From: Desulfobacteraceae bacterium
Lineage (GTDB): Bacteria; Desulfobacterota; Desulfobacteria; Desulfobacterales; JAABTS01
Direction: 5' to 3'
NCBI GenBank assembly: GCA_011389735.1
Contig: JAABTS010000037.1
Location: 1-39,459 of the forward strand
Length of the DNA: 39,459 nt
Within the stretch, counting starts at the first letter, position 1. Each line of letters begins with the position of its first letter. Of this stretch, positions 1-8,290 are shown in pieces. The position numbers were made by a program, and so were the translations under genes. The notes under the pieces are model-generated. The model was not told where the DNA came from, made no database searches, and saw only the letters and a list, made by a program, of their open reading frames with translations.

Positions 1-24
1 ATATAAAAATATATAGCATTTCAA

Positions 25-112
25 GGCATCCTTCATCTGTCAGTTTACACTTTGAAATCCCGATCCCGACTTGGAAATTGTCAACCACTTTCCTGGGTTT
101 ATGAAGGATGCC
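25..112 (+). repeat. MITE-like element, copy 1
   Basis: An 88-bp element with perfect 12-bp terminal inverted repeats, GGCATCCTTCAT at 25-36 and ATGAAGGATGCC at 101-112. Its interior (CTGTCAGTTTACACTTTGAA near the left end, AACCACTTTCCTGGGTTT near the right) matches, in reverse complement, the element at 10940-11077. It has no coding capacity. It is probably a non-autonomous mobile or REP-like repeat, but no transposase is present in the window. Confidence 0.8.
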
Positions 113-114
113 CA

Positions 115-206
115 TTTCAAATATTTAATTTCAGTACATTATCAGCCTGAGATATACGACTTGTATTATCTCCTCCCTCTATCCTTCTGAAATGTAATAT
201 CTGAAA
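115..206. repeat. PAL-B palindromic repeat, copy 1 (imperfect)
   Basis: The left part (TTTCAAATATTTAATTTCAG, 115-134) and right part (AATGTAATATCTGAAA, 191-206) match the arms of the perfect palindrome at 11714-11760. Here the element is longer and the left arm is degenerate. It directly abuts the MITE-like element on its left and a PAL-A half-copy on its right, so 25-252 is a nested or tandem block of repeats. Confidence 0.55.
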
Positions 207-208
207 AC

Positions 209-252
209 CATAGCATTGTCCCGGGCGCGCCGTCTTGTGAAATTCAATTTAT
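209..252 (-). repeat. PAL-A GC-rich intergenic repeat, half copy
   Basis: In reverse complement this reads AAATTGAATTTCACAAGACG followed by a GC-rich CGCGCCCGGG block. It is the same half-element that recurs at 7450-7532, 16371-16452, 31133-31180, 34888-34970 and 39296-39345. Only one arm is recognisable. No gene is seen in 1-386; this interval holds the three repeats and little else. Confidence 0.6.
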
Positions 253-386
253 GAAACCCTGTATCATGTCTCCGGACTTTCCGCATTATGACATTGAATT
301 TCCGGGAGCCCTTATATACCGGCGTTTATCGTTCAACCTTCATCATACTCTCTTTTATGGTTTTGATGCAACCGGTTTTATCACTT

Positions 387-968
387 TTATGATCGATTAT
401 ATGAATGGATCATTTCAACAATTTTGCGAATACCGCTTTTACCTTCTCTGTCCCGGCAAACCATTTCAAATCGTTCCCACTCTTCTTTTTCGATTCCCAT
501 CAGAATAATATCCATTGTTTCGGGTTCTTCATCCTTTTGTTTTTGGTCAGGGAATACTGGATCGACCGGCGTTTGGGATTCGCCCTCGTGTTCAACCGCA
601 GGCGGATCTTCAAAAGAAAAAGACAAGACGGCCGGATCGGAAACCGCCGGATAGGCCGGGAAATCGTTTTGAGATTCTGCTCCAGTCTCCATTTTCAATT
701 CCAATTCTTCGAAGGATTCAAAAAAGGAAAGATACATGTACACAAAATCGCCCTTCTGGATCATGCCGCTTATTTCGGCTCCGGTCATTTTAACCAGGTC
801 GCCTTCCAGCAATTCGATCGTGCCCACCCGGGCCATATCCAGGATCGTCTTATCAAACACCTTTCGGATAAGATTCGTTTTTTCTCTGACTTTATCGATT
901 CTATAAAGTTGTGATCGTCCGAGAGATATAACGGCCTTCCGGATTTGTTTTTCCGCTTTCCGTCTCAT
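387..968 (-). CDS. Hypothetical protein, 193 aa
   Basis: I do not recognise a family. The minus-strand frame is preferred over overlapping plus-strand frames because the ATG at 968 has a GGGAG ribosome-binding site about 8 bases upstream. The N-terminal ~85 residues are basic and mixed helical/strand (IRKAVISLGRSQLYRID at about 9-25), perhaps a small DNA- or protein-binding domain. The middle (about 95-150) is acidic, proline-rich and probably disordered. The C-terminal ~45 residues are charged and helical, ending in IRKIVEMIHSYNRS. There is no signal peptide or membrane segment, so the protein is likely cytoplasmic. It lies downstream of the rnf operon on the same strand but beyond a strong terminator, so it is probably expressed separately. 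A regulatory role would be a guess. Confidence 0.6.
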   Translation of the reverse strand: MRRKAEKQIRKAVISLGRSQLYRIDKVREKTNLIRKVFDKTILDMARVGTIELLEGDLVKMTGAEISGMIQKGDFVYMYLSFFESFEELELKMETGAESQNDFPAYPAVSDPAVLSFSFEDPPAVEHEGESQTPVDPVFPDQKQKDEEPETMDIILMGIEKEEWERFEMVCRDREGKSGIRKIVEMIHSYNRS

Positions 969-1082
969 GCTGACTCCCTAAAATGAAATATTGCGGAATA
1001 TTTCGAGCGGTCAGGCGGTTTTGGCAATAAAAAACCTTACAAGCGAACGCCGCAACACTGCAAAAGCCTTTCCCTTAAAAAC

Positions 1083-1130
1083 AAAAAAAGGCCGCCACTC
1101 GATTTCTCTGAGATTGTGACGGCCTTTAAA
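1083..1130 (-). terminator. Intrinsic terminator of the rnf operon
   Basis: Read on the minus strand, AAAGGCCGTCAC (rc of 1116-1127) and GTGGCGGCCTTT (rc of 1087-1098) form a GC-rich stem of about 12 bp with one G-U pair, followed by a run of seven T residues (rc of 1083-1089). It lies about 70 bases past the rnfB stop. On the plus strand the hairpin is followed by only a short T run, so it is mainly a minus-strand terminator. Confidence 0.85.
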
Positions 1131-1196
1131 AGCTGGAAAACAATTTCGGTTTTAACGTTTCAGATACGAATTTCACTTATTTTCGAAATCAGAGAT

Positions 1197-3263
1197 TTAT
1201 GCAGCAGCGTCCTTATCGTAGCATATGCGACAGCAATTTAGACATCTGTCAGCCTCGTACAAAGCTTCTTCTTCGGTAATCACGTGATCCACCTCAACAA
1301 AAGAGTCCAGCCGTTCATCGACAGGAAGCTCCGGCATTTTCACTCTCGGTTTAGGCCTGACGCCCTCAACACTGTCAAACACAGATTCCGGAATCCGTTT
1401 TTTGAACAGCGATTTCTTCGGAGGTTCCACGGGCTTTCCGGTGAGGTAGCGATGTATTGAACGGGCCGCCTTTCGGCCGTCCCCGATCGCGCTCACAACC
1501 AAAGACGGGCCGGTGGCTGAATCGCCCGCGGTAAAAATATACGGAATAGACGACTGCAATGTTTCAGGCTGATTATCGATGGTGTTCCATCGAGTGATGC
1601 TCAGATCTTTCAGTTTCGGCGATGATTCTTTGAAGGAAACGTCCGGGCGTTGACCGATGGCCGTGATCAGCATGTCGGTTTCGATAAGGGTCTCTGATCC
1701 TTCGATCGGAACAGGCCGGCGTCTTCCGGAAGCGTCCGGTTCCCCAAGTTCCATCTTAAGATATTCAAGATGCGTAATGCGGCCTTCGTCATCGCCGACC
1801 ACACGAACAGGAGCCGCCAGAAAAGTGTACTTGATTCCTTCATGCTCGGCCGCTTCGATCTCGACTTCATTCGCGGGCATTTCCGCCCGGGTGCGCCTGT
1901 ACAACAACGTTACTTCTTCCGCGCCCAGTCTGGCCAGGGTTCTGACACAGTCAATGGCCGTATTCCCGCCGCCGATCACCACAGGCCGTTTTCCCGCCGC
2001 AATATTTTCACCATTGGCGAACCGGGTCAAAAAATCAATTCCAGTGAAACATCCCTCCAATGTTTCACCGTCTACGCCCAAACTATAATCACTCCAGGCC
2101 CCGACACCCAGGAATATAGCGTCATATCCCTCGAACGCCAGCGACCCGAAATCAAAATCTTCTCCGAACCGGACATTGGTAACGGCGTTAATTCCCAGGT
2201 TCAGGATTCCTTCGATTTCCCATTCGAGTGTTTTTTTGGGGAGCCGGTATTCGGGAATTCCATAGCGAATCATCCCTCCCAGCTCGGGCATGGCTTCGTA
2301 AATGGTCACGCCGTGGCCCAATCGTCTTAGAAAAAACGCACAGCTTAGCCCCGCAGGCCCTCCGCCGATAACTGCGACCCGCTTGCCCGTGTCCGGAGCC
2401 CTGGAAATATGATACCGCTTCCCGGAATTCATTTCGAAATCCGCGACAAATCGTTTCAATTGATTGATTGAAACCGATTCGTCTTCTATTCCACGGCGGC
2501 AGTCATCTTCGCAGGGGTGAGGACAAACCCGGCCGCAGGACAGCAATAAGGGATTTCTCTCCCGGATAGTATGAACCGCCCCTTCATAGTCTCCTGACAA
2601 AATTTGCCGTATATATTTCGGAATATCGATCTCTGCGGGACAGGTCTGCCTGCACGGCGCCAGAGCGTCGTCTTCTGAATTGACGTGAAGCAGCCGGTCG
2701 CTCAAGGAAACGACTTCAAGCACATTTTTGGGGCATACGCGTTCACAGGCGCCGCATCCCACGCATCGCTTTTCATCGATTACCGGATACCCTTCCGGGC
2801 CCATGTCAATCGCATCGAACGCACAAACCTTGATACAATCGCCAAACCCAAGGCATCCGATCCGGCATTCCCTTTCGCCGCCGTAAGCAGCATTGACCGC
2901 ATTGCATTGCATGGCGCCGAGATAATAAAATTTGTCTTCTGCGCGAAGACCGCCTTCACACTTATTGAAAGAAACTCTGGATTCCGCGCTTCCCGCTTCT
3001 ATCCCCATGACTGATCCTACATTGGCGGCGGTGTCCGGACCGGCCACAACACACACGCCCGGCCCCGCTTTCCCTTCGACGACAGCCACCGCAGCGGCCG
3101 AACATCCTGCATACCCACAGCCTCCGCAATTGGCTCCCGCCAGAAAACTCTCAATTTTGGCGATTCGGGGATCTTCATATACATAAAAGATTTTGGATGC
3201 TGCGCTCAATATAATCCCGCATACAGCCCCTATTCCCAACATTACAAATATGGCTCCCGTCAC
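1197..3263 (-). CDS. rnfB: RnfB fused to a glutamate-synthase-beta-like NAD(P)H/FAD module
   Basis: Electron-transfer subunit of the ion-translocating Rnf complex. It begins with GTG (GGAAGG upstream) and an N-terminal membrane helix (about 4-28). A four-Cys 4Fe-4S motif follows (CGGCGYAGC, 46-54), then two ferredoxin clusters (C137-C147 region and CVGCGACERVCP, 167-178). Beyond the usual end of RnfB the protein continues with a GltD-like part: CRQTCP (204-209) and CxxxCxxxC cysteines, an FAD Rossmann motif VIGGGPAGLS (about 298-307), an NAD(P)H Rossmann motif VIGGGNTAID (429-438), TAGDSATGPS near 585, and a C-terminal CLNCCRIC. At 688 residues it is more than twice classical RnfB. It is last in the operon, 49 bp after rnfA. 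The added module could let NAD(P)H or a flavin deliver electrons at RnfB; that is inference. Confidence 0.92.
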   Translation of the reverse strand: MTGAIFVMLGIGAVCGIILSAASKIFYVYEDPRIAKIESFLAGANCGGCGYAGCSAAAVAVVEGKAGPGVCVVAGPDTAANVGSVMGIEAGSAESRVSFNKCEGGLRAEDKFYYLGAMQCNAVNAAYGGERECRIGCLGFGDCIKVCAFDAIDMGPEGYPVIDEKRCVGCGACERVCPKNVLEVVSLSDRLLHVNSEDDALAPCRQTCPAEIDIPKYIRQILSGDYEGAVHTIRERNPLLLSCGRVCPHPCEDDCRRGIEDESVSINQLKRFVADFEMNSGKRYHISRAPDTGKRVAVIGGGPAGLSCAFFLRRLGHGVTIYEAMPELGGMIRYGIPEYRLPKKTLEWEIEGILNLGINAVTNVRFGEDFDFGSLAFEGYDAIFLGVGAWSDYSLGVDGETLEGCFTGIDFLTRFANGENIAAGKRPVVIGGGNTAIDCVRTLARLGAEEVTLLYRRTRAEMPANEVEIEAAEHEGIKYTFLAAPVRVVGDDEGRITHLEYLKMELGEPDASGRRRPVPIEGSETLIETDMLITAIGQRPDVSFKESSPKLKDLSITRWNTIDNQPETLQSSIPYIFTAGDSATGPSLVVSAIGDGRKAARSIHRYLTGKPVEPPKKSLFKKRIPESVFDSVEGVRPKPRVKMPELPVDERLDSFVEVDHVITEEEALYEADRCLNCCRICYDKDAAA

Positions 3264-3312
3264 GTCGACCTTCCTTCCTTACAACCTCTTAACGAGGCGT
3301 TTGTTCCTTACT

Positions 3313-3888
3313 TTACACCATCCCCTTGAATGCGAAAAACGTCAATGACAAGACACCGGCCGTCACCAGCGCAATCGACGTGTCCTCCAACGGTTTCGGC
3401 ACCCTCGATAAAAGAATCCGCTCCCTGACGCCGGCGAACAGAATCAGCGCCAGACCGAATCCAACCGCGTAACTGAACGACGACACCAGGGCGGTCATAA
3501 AGGAATAATCCTTATCAACGTTGATGATACATACGCCCATAACGGCGCAATTAGTGGTGATCAAGGGCAGAAAAATGCCCAAGCCCGCGTAAAGAGCGGG
3601 TATGCTTTTCTTTAAAAACATTTCGACAAATTGCACCAGAGAAGCGATCACCAGGATGAAAGCGATGGTTCTGAGGTACTCCAGATCAAATTTCGTCAGC
3701 ACGAAATGGTAAATGATCCAGGTGATCAGGCCCGCCATGACAAGTACGAATATGACAGCCATGGACATGCCCACGGCTGTCTCCATACGCTTGGAAGTTC
3801 CAAGGAAAGGGCAGTTTCCCAAAAACTGGGCCAGCAATATATTGTTAACCAGTATACAGCTTATCGCGAGAATAAAATATTCGCCCAT
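3313..3888 (-). CDS. rnfA: Electron transport complex subunit RnfA
   Basis: Integral membrane subunit of Rnf, 191 residues with about six hydrophobic segments, the normal family length. The conserved cysteines that in Rnf/Nqr form a membrane-embedded 2Fe-2S site with RnfE are present: LGNCPFLG (Cys26) and TNCAVMGVC (about Cys113). The ATG has an AGGAGG site 7 bases upstream, immediately overlapping the end of rnfE, so the two are translationally coupled. RnfA pairs with RnfE as inverted-topology homologues to build the ion channel core. Nothing unusual is visible. Confidence 0.95.
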   Translation of the reverse strand: MGEYFILAISCILVNNILLAQFLGNCPFLGTSKRMETAVGMSMAVIFVLVMAGLITWIIYHFVLTKFDLEYLRTIAFILVIASLVQFVEMFLKKSIPALYAGLGIFLPLITTNCAVMGVCIINVDKDYSFMTALVSSFSYAVGFGLALILFAGVRERILLSRVPKPLEDTSIALVTAGVLSLTFFAFKGMV

Positions 3889-3899
3889 TTAGAATCCTC

Positions 3900-4502
3900 C
3901 TATTTCTTCCCGATAATGTTCATGATACAGAGCATCAGCCCCAAAGCCACGAACGCGCCGGGAGGCGCAACCATAAATTCAAAAGGTTCGAACGAAGGTC
4001 CGAAAACCTGAATTTCATTGATGACGGTGATTGTCCCGTTTCCGATCAATTCCCGGACGGCGCCCAACAGCCCCAATGCAATGGTGAATCCGAGTCCGAT
4101 GCCCATTCCGTCCGCCAGGGAAGGCAGGACGCTGTTCTTGGATGCGAACGCTTCCGACCGGCCCAGCACGACACAGTTGACCACAATCAAGGGAATGAAA
4201 ATACCCAGATTTTGGAAAAGGGTATAAGCGTAAGCCTGCATCACAAGTTCAGTTACAATAACGAAGGTTGCGATGATAATAATAAAGCATGCGATTCTGA
4301 CCTTTGACGGAATGATGTTCCGCATGAGGGACACGAGCAGGTTCGAACACACCAGGACGAATGTTGTGGCGAGCCCCATGCCCACTCCGTTTTTCATCGT
4401 CGTGGTCACCGCCAGCGCCGGGCAGAGGCCAAGGACGAGCCTGAACGGCGGAATTTCATCCCAAAGGCCCTTTACGAATTCCTGAGAAATTGATTTTGCC
4501 AT
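3900..4502 (-). CDS. rnfE: Electron transport complex subunit RnfE
   Basis: Membrane subunit homologous to RnfA, 200 residues with about six transmembrane segments. Key motifs are LGLCPALAVT (Cys27) and VVNCVVLGRSEAFA (Cys about 109), the paired cysteines expected to share the intramembrane 2Fe-2S cluster with RnfA. The ATG follows GGGAG by about 7 bases. It is 11 bp from rnfA and 31 bp from rnfG, in the canonical C-D-G-E-A-B order. The predicted membrane topology and length agree with the family. Confidence 0.95.
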   Translation of the reverse strand: MAKSISQEFVKGLWDEIPPFRLVLGLCPALAVTTTMKNGVGMGLATTFVLVCSNLLVSLMRNIIPSKVRIACFIIIIATFVIVTELVMQAYAYTLFQNLGIFIPLIVVNCVVLGRSEAFASKNSVLPSLADGMGIGLGFTIALGLLGAVRELIGNGTITVINEIQVFGPSFEPFEFMVAPPGAFVALGLMLCIMNIIGKK

Positions 4503-4533
4503 TTGTTTCTCCCTCGTTTATGAAACCGATTGA

Positions 4534-5118
4534 TTATTTTTTAAGGTTTTCGAGAATTTCAGGTTTAATCCGCTCATAAATCCGGCCGGCTCTGGTGACA
4601 GCCTGGGCCACGCCTCTGGATGTAATCGTGGCGCCGCTCAAAACGTCTACATTGCCGCCGTCGGCTTTGACGGCGTATTCATCCGGAATTGCATTGCCTT
4701 TAAACTGGGCGATAAAGGTTTTATCCGTTTTGGCTCTGGCGCCCAGTCCCGGTGTTTCTTTATGAGTCGTCACAGCGACGCCTATCAATTCATCCTTTTC
4801 GATATTCACACCCACAATAACGCCGATATCCCCTCCGTATCCGGAACCGCTGCTGTCAAAGGCGACCGCTTTGGGCTCCCCGTCGTATTTGCCGATAAAA
4901 ACGGTTCTTTCAACGTCTCCGTCCATAACCTTGAACCGGTCTTCCACCGGATCATTGGATACGTTCAGGAAAATGGCGTGTAAGGCGGGCGCCTTTTCGT
5001 TTTGAAGCACCTGATTTTCAATGGCGTCTTTCGTGCCGTCCTTCAGAGCGGCCAGCAGACCTCCGGACGCAGCGCTCAACACCGTCAGAACCACAACCAT
5101 CTTAATCATATCACGCAT
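4534..5118 (-). CDS. rnfG: FMN-binding subunit RnfG
   Basis: Flavoprotein subunit of Rnf, 194 residues, with one N-terminal membrane anchor (about 5-25) and a periplasmic FMN-binding domain. SGATITSRGV (161-170) is the ApbE recognition motif, where Thr164 would carry covalent FMN. The start lies directly behind the rnfD stop (1-base gap) with GGTAGGG upstream, so it is translationally coupled. An apbE gene is encoded at 17954-19036 in the same window and is the likely flavinyl transferase. Everything conserved for function is present. Confidence 0.94.
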   Translation of the reverse strand: MRDMIKMVVVLTVLSAASGGLLAALKDGTKDAIENQVLQNEKAPALHAIFLNVSNDPVEDRFKVMDGDVERTVFIGKYDGEPKAVAFDSSGSGYGGDIGVIVGVNIEKDELIGVAVTTHKETPGLGARAKTDKTFIAQFKGNAIPDEYAVKADGGNVDVLSGATITSRGVAQAVTRAGRIYERIKPEILENLKK

Positions 5119-5119
5119 A

Positions 5120-6079
5120 TTACCCTACCCTTCCCAATGCTTTCGGCCTGATTTTATCCAAAAGCGGATTAATAAGATTAATGATCAAAACGGCGAATAT
5201 GACTCCGTCCACATAAGCGCCTTGATTGCGTATCAAAACCGTCATCAACCCGCCGGCCAGACCGTAAATGATCATGGGAACGAAATTGACCGGCGATGAG
5301 GAATCTTCAGGAACCAGGAAAAATGCAGCTATCAGCGTATACCCGGAGAACAGGTGTATTGCGGGGCCGGCGTAAGTGTCGGGCGCCGCCTGCTGAAAAA
5401 TCAGCGATGTCAAGAGAACGCCGACAATAAATGAAATAACGATCTCCCACCGTATAAAGCCGCGGATCATGAGGTATATCCCGCCAAGGATCAACCCCAG
5501 CCCAAAAGTCGACCCTATACCGCCGATCTGTTTACCCATCAAAAGATCCGCCGCATTGAACGACCAGACTGACGATACGCCGAAAAATTTCAAGGCGGCC
5601 AGCGGATAACGCATGTCGAAATTAAAATCGTAAGCGACCAGCGCCGTATCGAAATCGAAATACCGTTTCCAGGAAATCATCAGGATGGCCATCGCAAGAA
5701 CGGCGGGATTGAAAGGATTTCCACCGATTCCGCCGTATATCTGTTTCCCGATAATCACGGCGAAAAACGTTCCCGTGATCACCACCCACCAGGGCGTTGC
5801 GGCCGGAAGCAGCATGGCGAAGATCAGGCCGATCAGAGCCGCATTACCGTCGCCGATGGTGTCGGGTCGCCGGGCAAGACGGGTAAACGCAAGCTCCCAG
5901 AAAATCGCGCTGCCCATGGACAGCGCAACTACCGCCAGAGCCGGCGCTCCGTATTGAAACACGCCGAACAGAACCGCCGGAAGCGCCGCGAAAATGGTGT
6001 GATAACTTCTTTCCGAAATTTTGCTGCCGTTGTGCCAAAACGGAGCATGCGAGACTGTAAATTTTCTCTGGTTACTCAT
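5120..6079 (-). CDS. rnfD: Electron transport complex subunit RnfD
   Basis: Polytopic membrane subunit of Rnf/NqrB type, 319 residues with about eight to nine hydrophobic segments. GGNPFNPAVLA (about 120) and GSTFGLGLILGGIYLMI are the familiar NqrB/RnfD landmarks, as is the conserved late segment FLVPEDSSSPVNF. It overlaps rnfC by 8 bases. One oddity: I do not see the S/T-G-A-T-P-L stretch that carries covalent FMN in canonical RnfD. Where it should be, ahead of GIGSTFG, the sequence reads GVSSVWSFNAADLL. Either this RnfD lacks covalent flavin or the site is cryptic; an alignment is needed to decide. Confidence 0.92.
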   Translation of the reverse strand: MSNQRKFTVSHAPFWHNGSKISERSYHTIFAALPAVLFGVFQYGAPALAVVALSMGSAIFWELAFTRLARRPDTIGDGNAALIGLIFAMLLPAATPWWVVITGTFFAVIIGKQIYGGIGGNPFNPAVLAMAILMISWKRYFDFDTALVAYDFNFDMRYPLAALKFFGVSSVWSFNAADLLMGKQIGGIGSTFGLGLILGGIYLMIRGFIRWEIVISFIVGVLLTSLIFQQAAPDTYAGPAIHLFSGYTLIAAFFLVPEDSSSPVNFVPMIIYGLAGGLMTVLIRNQGAYVDGVIFAVLIINLINPLLDKIRPKALGRVG

Positions 6080-7376
6080 CGCTCTCCTCCGCTGAAAGTT
6101 CAGCTTCCTTTATTTTTTCCAGCTCGTATTTCGCCAGCCGGATATATTGAAAAACCGGCATTCGCGACACGCACACAAAGCTGCAAAGACCACATTCAAT
6201 ACAGGAATACAGGTCGTACAGATCCGCCGCGTCCTCATATTGGCCGGCCTCACAGAATCGCACCAGCATGTTCACCGGCGTTTTTGTAGGACAGATTCGG
6301 ACACATTCGCCGCAGTTGATACACGGATAATCCGAAACCGGCGATATATCCCCGGCGTCCTGAATCATAATGGAATCCGTGTCCGGTAAAACAGGTTGAC
6401 GCAGGTCGAAAACGGCCGATCCGGTCAGAGGCCCGCCTATAATAATCCGATCCCGGTCGTTTACGGTGACTCCGCAGGCCTGGAAAATATCTTCCAGAGG
6501 CGTACCGATAAGCGTTTCGACCATAACCCGGCTGTTGTCCTTCTTGACCAACCCGACGATCTTTTTGACCGGCGGCCGGCCGGAAATCACGGCCTTTCCG
6601 ATCGCCGCGACCGCCTCGGCCTTAATAAAAAAGACGCCGATATCTTCAAAGCTTTGTCCCGCCGGCGTTTCCCGCCCCAGCACATTCTTTGCGATAAAAT
6701 AAGGGCTGGCCGACGGATATGCAGTATCAACCACTCTGATTTCCACGCCCGACGCGCCTCCGATAGCCCCCGCCTTTTTCATCAAATACTGGGGCAACGC
6801 GATAACGACATGGGCGACGCCGCTTACCTGTTTCAAGAAACTGACGCCTGTATTGAGAGCGTCCGTTTCATGCTGAACCACGTACTGATTGGTCGTCATC
6901 AACAAATCCGCATCCGTTCCCAGAACCACGATGGTGGAAATAGGCCTTTCAGAATCCGCAAGCGCCTTGACATCCGGTTTTCCGGGCAGATAAGCGAAAT
7001 AGTCAATCACGTTCCGCATGTTTAAATCGCCGGACAGGGAAGCGAACGTTTCGTCTTCAGCCTGTTCATCACCCGTTTTAACGGTGACCGCAGCGTACCT
7101 TTGCCCAAAATCACCCGGAAAAGGCGACACCTTTGAAATCAACCCCGCCGCTGACGACACGGCGTAGGCCCCCTCCCCGCCCAGAACGATTTTTTCTCCC
7201 GCCTTGACGCTCTCTCCCTGCTTGGGGAAAATGTCCAGGCCGTCGCCGTTTTTTCTCTCGATCAGAAACGTCAACGATTCGGGGGTCGAGATTTTTTGGA
7301 GTTCAACCTTGTCCCCTTTCAAGGCTTCGTACTCGAATCCTTGTTTTTTCAATCCGAAAAATGGCTTCTTTATCAT
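6072..7376 (-). CDS. rnfC: RnfC-like subunit lacking the NADH-site motif
   Basis: Peripheral iron-sulfur subunit of Rnf, 434 residues. The N-terminal barrel-sandwich part (FPKQGESVKAGEKIVLGG, about 50-67) and a middle SLBB-like part (about 290-330) are recognisable, and two 4Fe-4S motifs stand at the C-terminus: CINCGECVRICPTKTP and CIECGLCSFVCVSRMP. The GxGGAGFPT stretch that forms the FMN/NADH pocket in canonical RnfC and NuoF is absent; the expected region (about 105-145) reads through ordinary sequence. YPSASPYFIAKNVLGRETP matches the later YPQGGE...TGREVP region of RnfC in degraded form. The ATG at 7376 has AAGG about 7 bases upstream. This suggests that NADH does not enter Rnf through RnfC here. 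Confidence 0.88.
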   Translation of the reverse strand: MIKKPFFGLKKQGFEYEALKGDKVELQKISTPESLTFLIERKNGDGLDIFPKQGESVKAGEKIVLGGEGAYAVSSAAGLISKVSPFPGDFGQRYAAVTVKTGDEQAEDETFASLSGDLNMRNVIDYFAYLPGKPDVKALADSERPISTIVVLGTDADLLMTTNQYVVQHETDALNTGVSFLKQVSGVAHVVIALPQYLMKKAGAIGGASGVEIRVVDTAYPSASPYFIAKNVLGRETPAGQSFEDIGVFFIKAEAVAAIGKAVISGRPPVKKIVGLVKKDNSRVMVETLIGTPLEDIFQACGVTVNDRDRIIIGGPLTGSAVFDLRQPVLPDTDSIMIQDAGDISPVSDYPCINCGECVRICPTKTPVNMLVRFCEAGQYEDAADLYDLYSCIECGLCSFVCVSRMPVFQYIRLAKYELEKIKEAELSAEESDE

Positions 7377-7449
7377 ATTTCAACCTTTTCGATAGAATTT
7401 CCGTTTGGCGTTAGAAATCCAAGTTCAAATCACTTTATACAGGTTTTAA

Positions 7450-7532
7450 GAAATTCAATTTCACAAGTCGGCGGGCCCGGGATCATATTGTTAGTATATC
7501 CCCGGCCGGCGACGCGGTGGAATTTGATTTCC
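7450..7532. repeat. PAL-A GC-rich palindrome, full copy
   Basis: The left arm (GAAATTCAATTTCACAAGTC then GGCGGGCCCGGG) and right arm (CCCGGCCGGCGACGCGGTGG then AATTTGATTTCC) are inverted with respect to each other. The element sits inside the operon, between the cytochrome gene and rnfC, where a transcript would fold into a long hairpin. Confidence 0.65.
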
Positions 7533-7538
7533 GTATGG

Positions 7539-7994
7539 CTATATCATATGGCATTCTTTACATTCCACAGGGCCGGCGCCTTCATCCTCATGACATCCGA
7601 TACATTGATCATGAAGGACTTCCGGCGTCTTTTTAATATCTTCGATATAAAAATCGCCTTCTCCATGACATTCCCAGCATTGATCAGGCAGATTATTGAT
7701 TTCGCCTGCGTTATGGCATCGGTCGCAGGACCATATTTTCCCTTCGGTGTCAATATCCACCGGGTCGTCTTCATCCCAGGGATGGGGATGGTGACAGTCG
7801 AGGCATTCATAGCCCAAATCTTCTTCGTGCAACATATGGCTGAAAACAACCTTCCCCCCCTTCGAATCAAAATAAGATACTCTAATCGGCGGCTCAGGCT
7901 TTTGAACGGGAAAAGCCAGATAGCTCAGAACGCCTACGACAAACAAGATAATTGCCAGTCTTAAAGCCAGTCGATATTCTTTTTCTGAAGTCAT
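7539..7994 (-). CDS. Membrane-anchored multihaem cytochrome c, first gene of the rnf operon
   Basis: Electron-transfer cytochrome, 151 residues from the ATG at 7994. A longer reading to 8027 would start at TTG; the ATG was chosen because AAAGGA lies 12 bases upstream. After a signal anchor (LALRLAIILFVVGVLSYLAF) come five CxxCH haem motifs: CLDCH, CDRCH, CWECH, CIGCH and CKECH. Extra histidines (FSHMLH near the first motif, VLHDQC) are likely distal ligands as in cytochrome c3/c7 folds. Five motifs do not match the usual tetrahaem c3. In Desulfovibrio-type and Methanosarcina Rnf operons a multihaem cytochrome likewise precedes rnfC, linking Rnf to the periplasmic cytochrome pool. Export is predicted; the domain faces the periplasm. 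Confidence 0.88.
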   Translation of the reverse strand: MTSEKEYRLALRLAIILFVVGVLSYLAFPVQKPEPPIRVSYFDSKGGKVVFSHMLHEEDLGYECLDCHHPHPWDEDDPVDIDTEGKIWSCDRCHNAGEINNLPDQCWECHGEGDFYIEDIKKTPEVLHDQCIGCHEDEGAGPVECKECHMI

Positions 7995-8154
7995 ATTACG
8001 ATCCATTCCTTTCAAACCCAAAATCAACCTGTATTTTAAAAAAAACGCTATATGTATTTACGGCCGGATGGTTCAGTGTCATCGAAATTCGGTAAGGCCG
8101 TACCATAGTAAAAAAAAAGTTTCAAGCCTTTTTTACCGATCCATTCTATTTATC

Positions 8155-8262
8155 GGCTGAACGAAAACCTCCTCACGCTTCCAGGAGATTTGCAATCCCC
8201 GTCGGCCACAAGAGGAATACGCAGGTTGCAAACCCGCTCAGAACCCTATTTTACGGCTTTTC
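8155..8262 (+). repeat. PAL-C dispersed repeat, copy 1
   Basis: About 105 bp, starting GGCTGAACGAAAACCTCCTC and containing GGTTGCAAACCCGCTCAGA near its right end. A near-identical copy in the same orientation lies at 32471-32575, and shorter related pieces (GGGTTTGCAACCC type) lie in 21350-21626. It fills most of the gap between the kinase gene and the cytochrome gene. No gene is seen in 7995-8290. Confidence 0.7.
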
Positions 8263-8290
8263 GTTCAAGCACTATTTTCAGATATGCTCG

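Noticed and set aside
405-914. A 169-codon plus-strand open frame opposite the 387-968 gene
   Set aside because: The minus-strand frame has a proper ribosome-binding site and more protein-like composition; the plus frame is a low-quality mirror rich in Phe, Arg and His.
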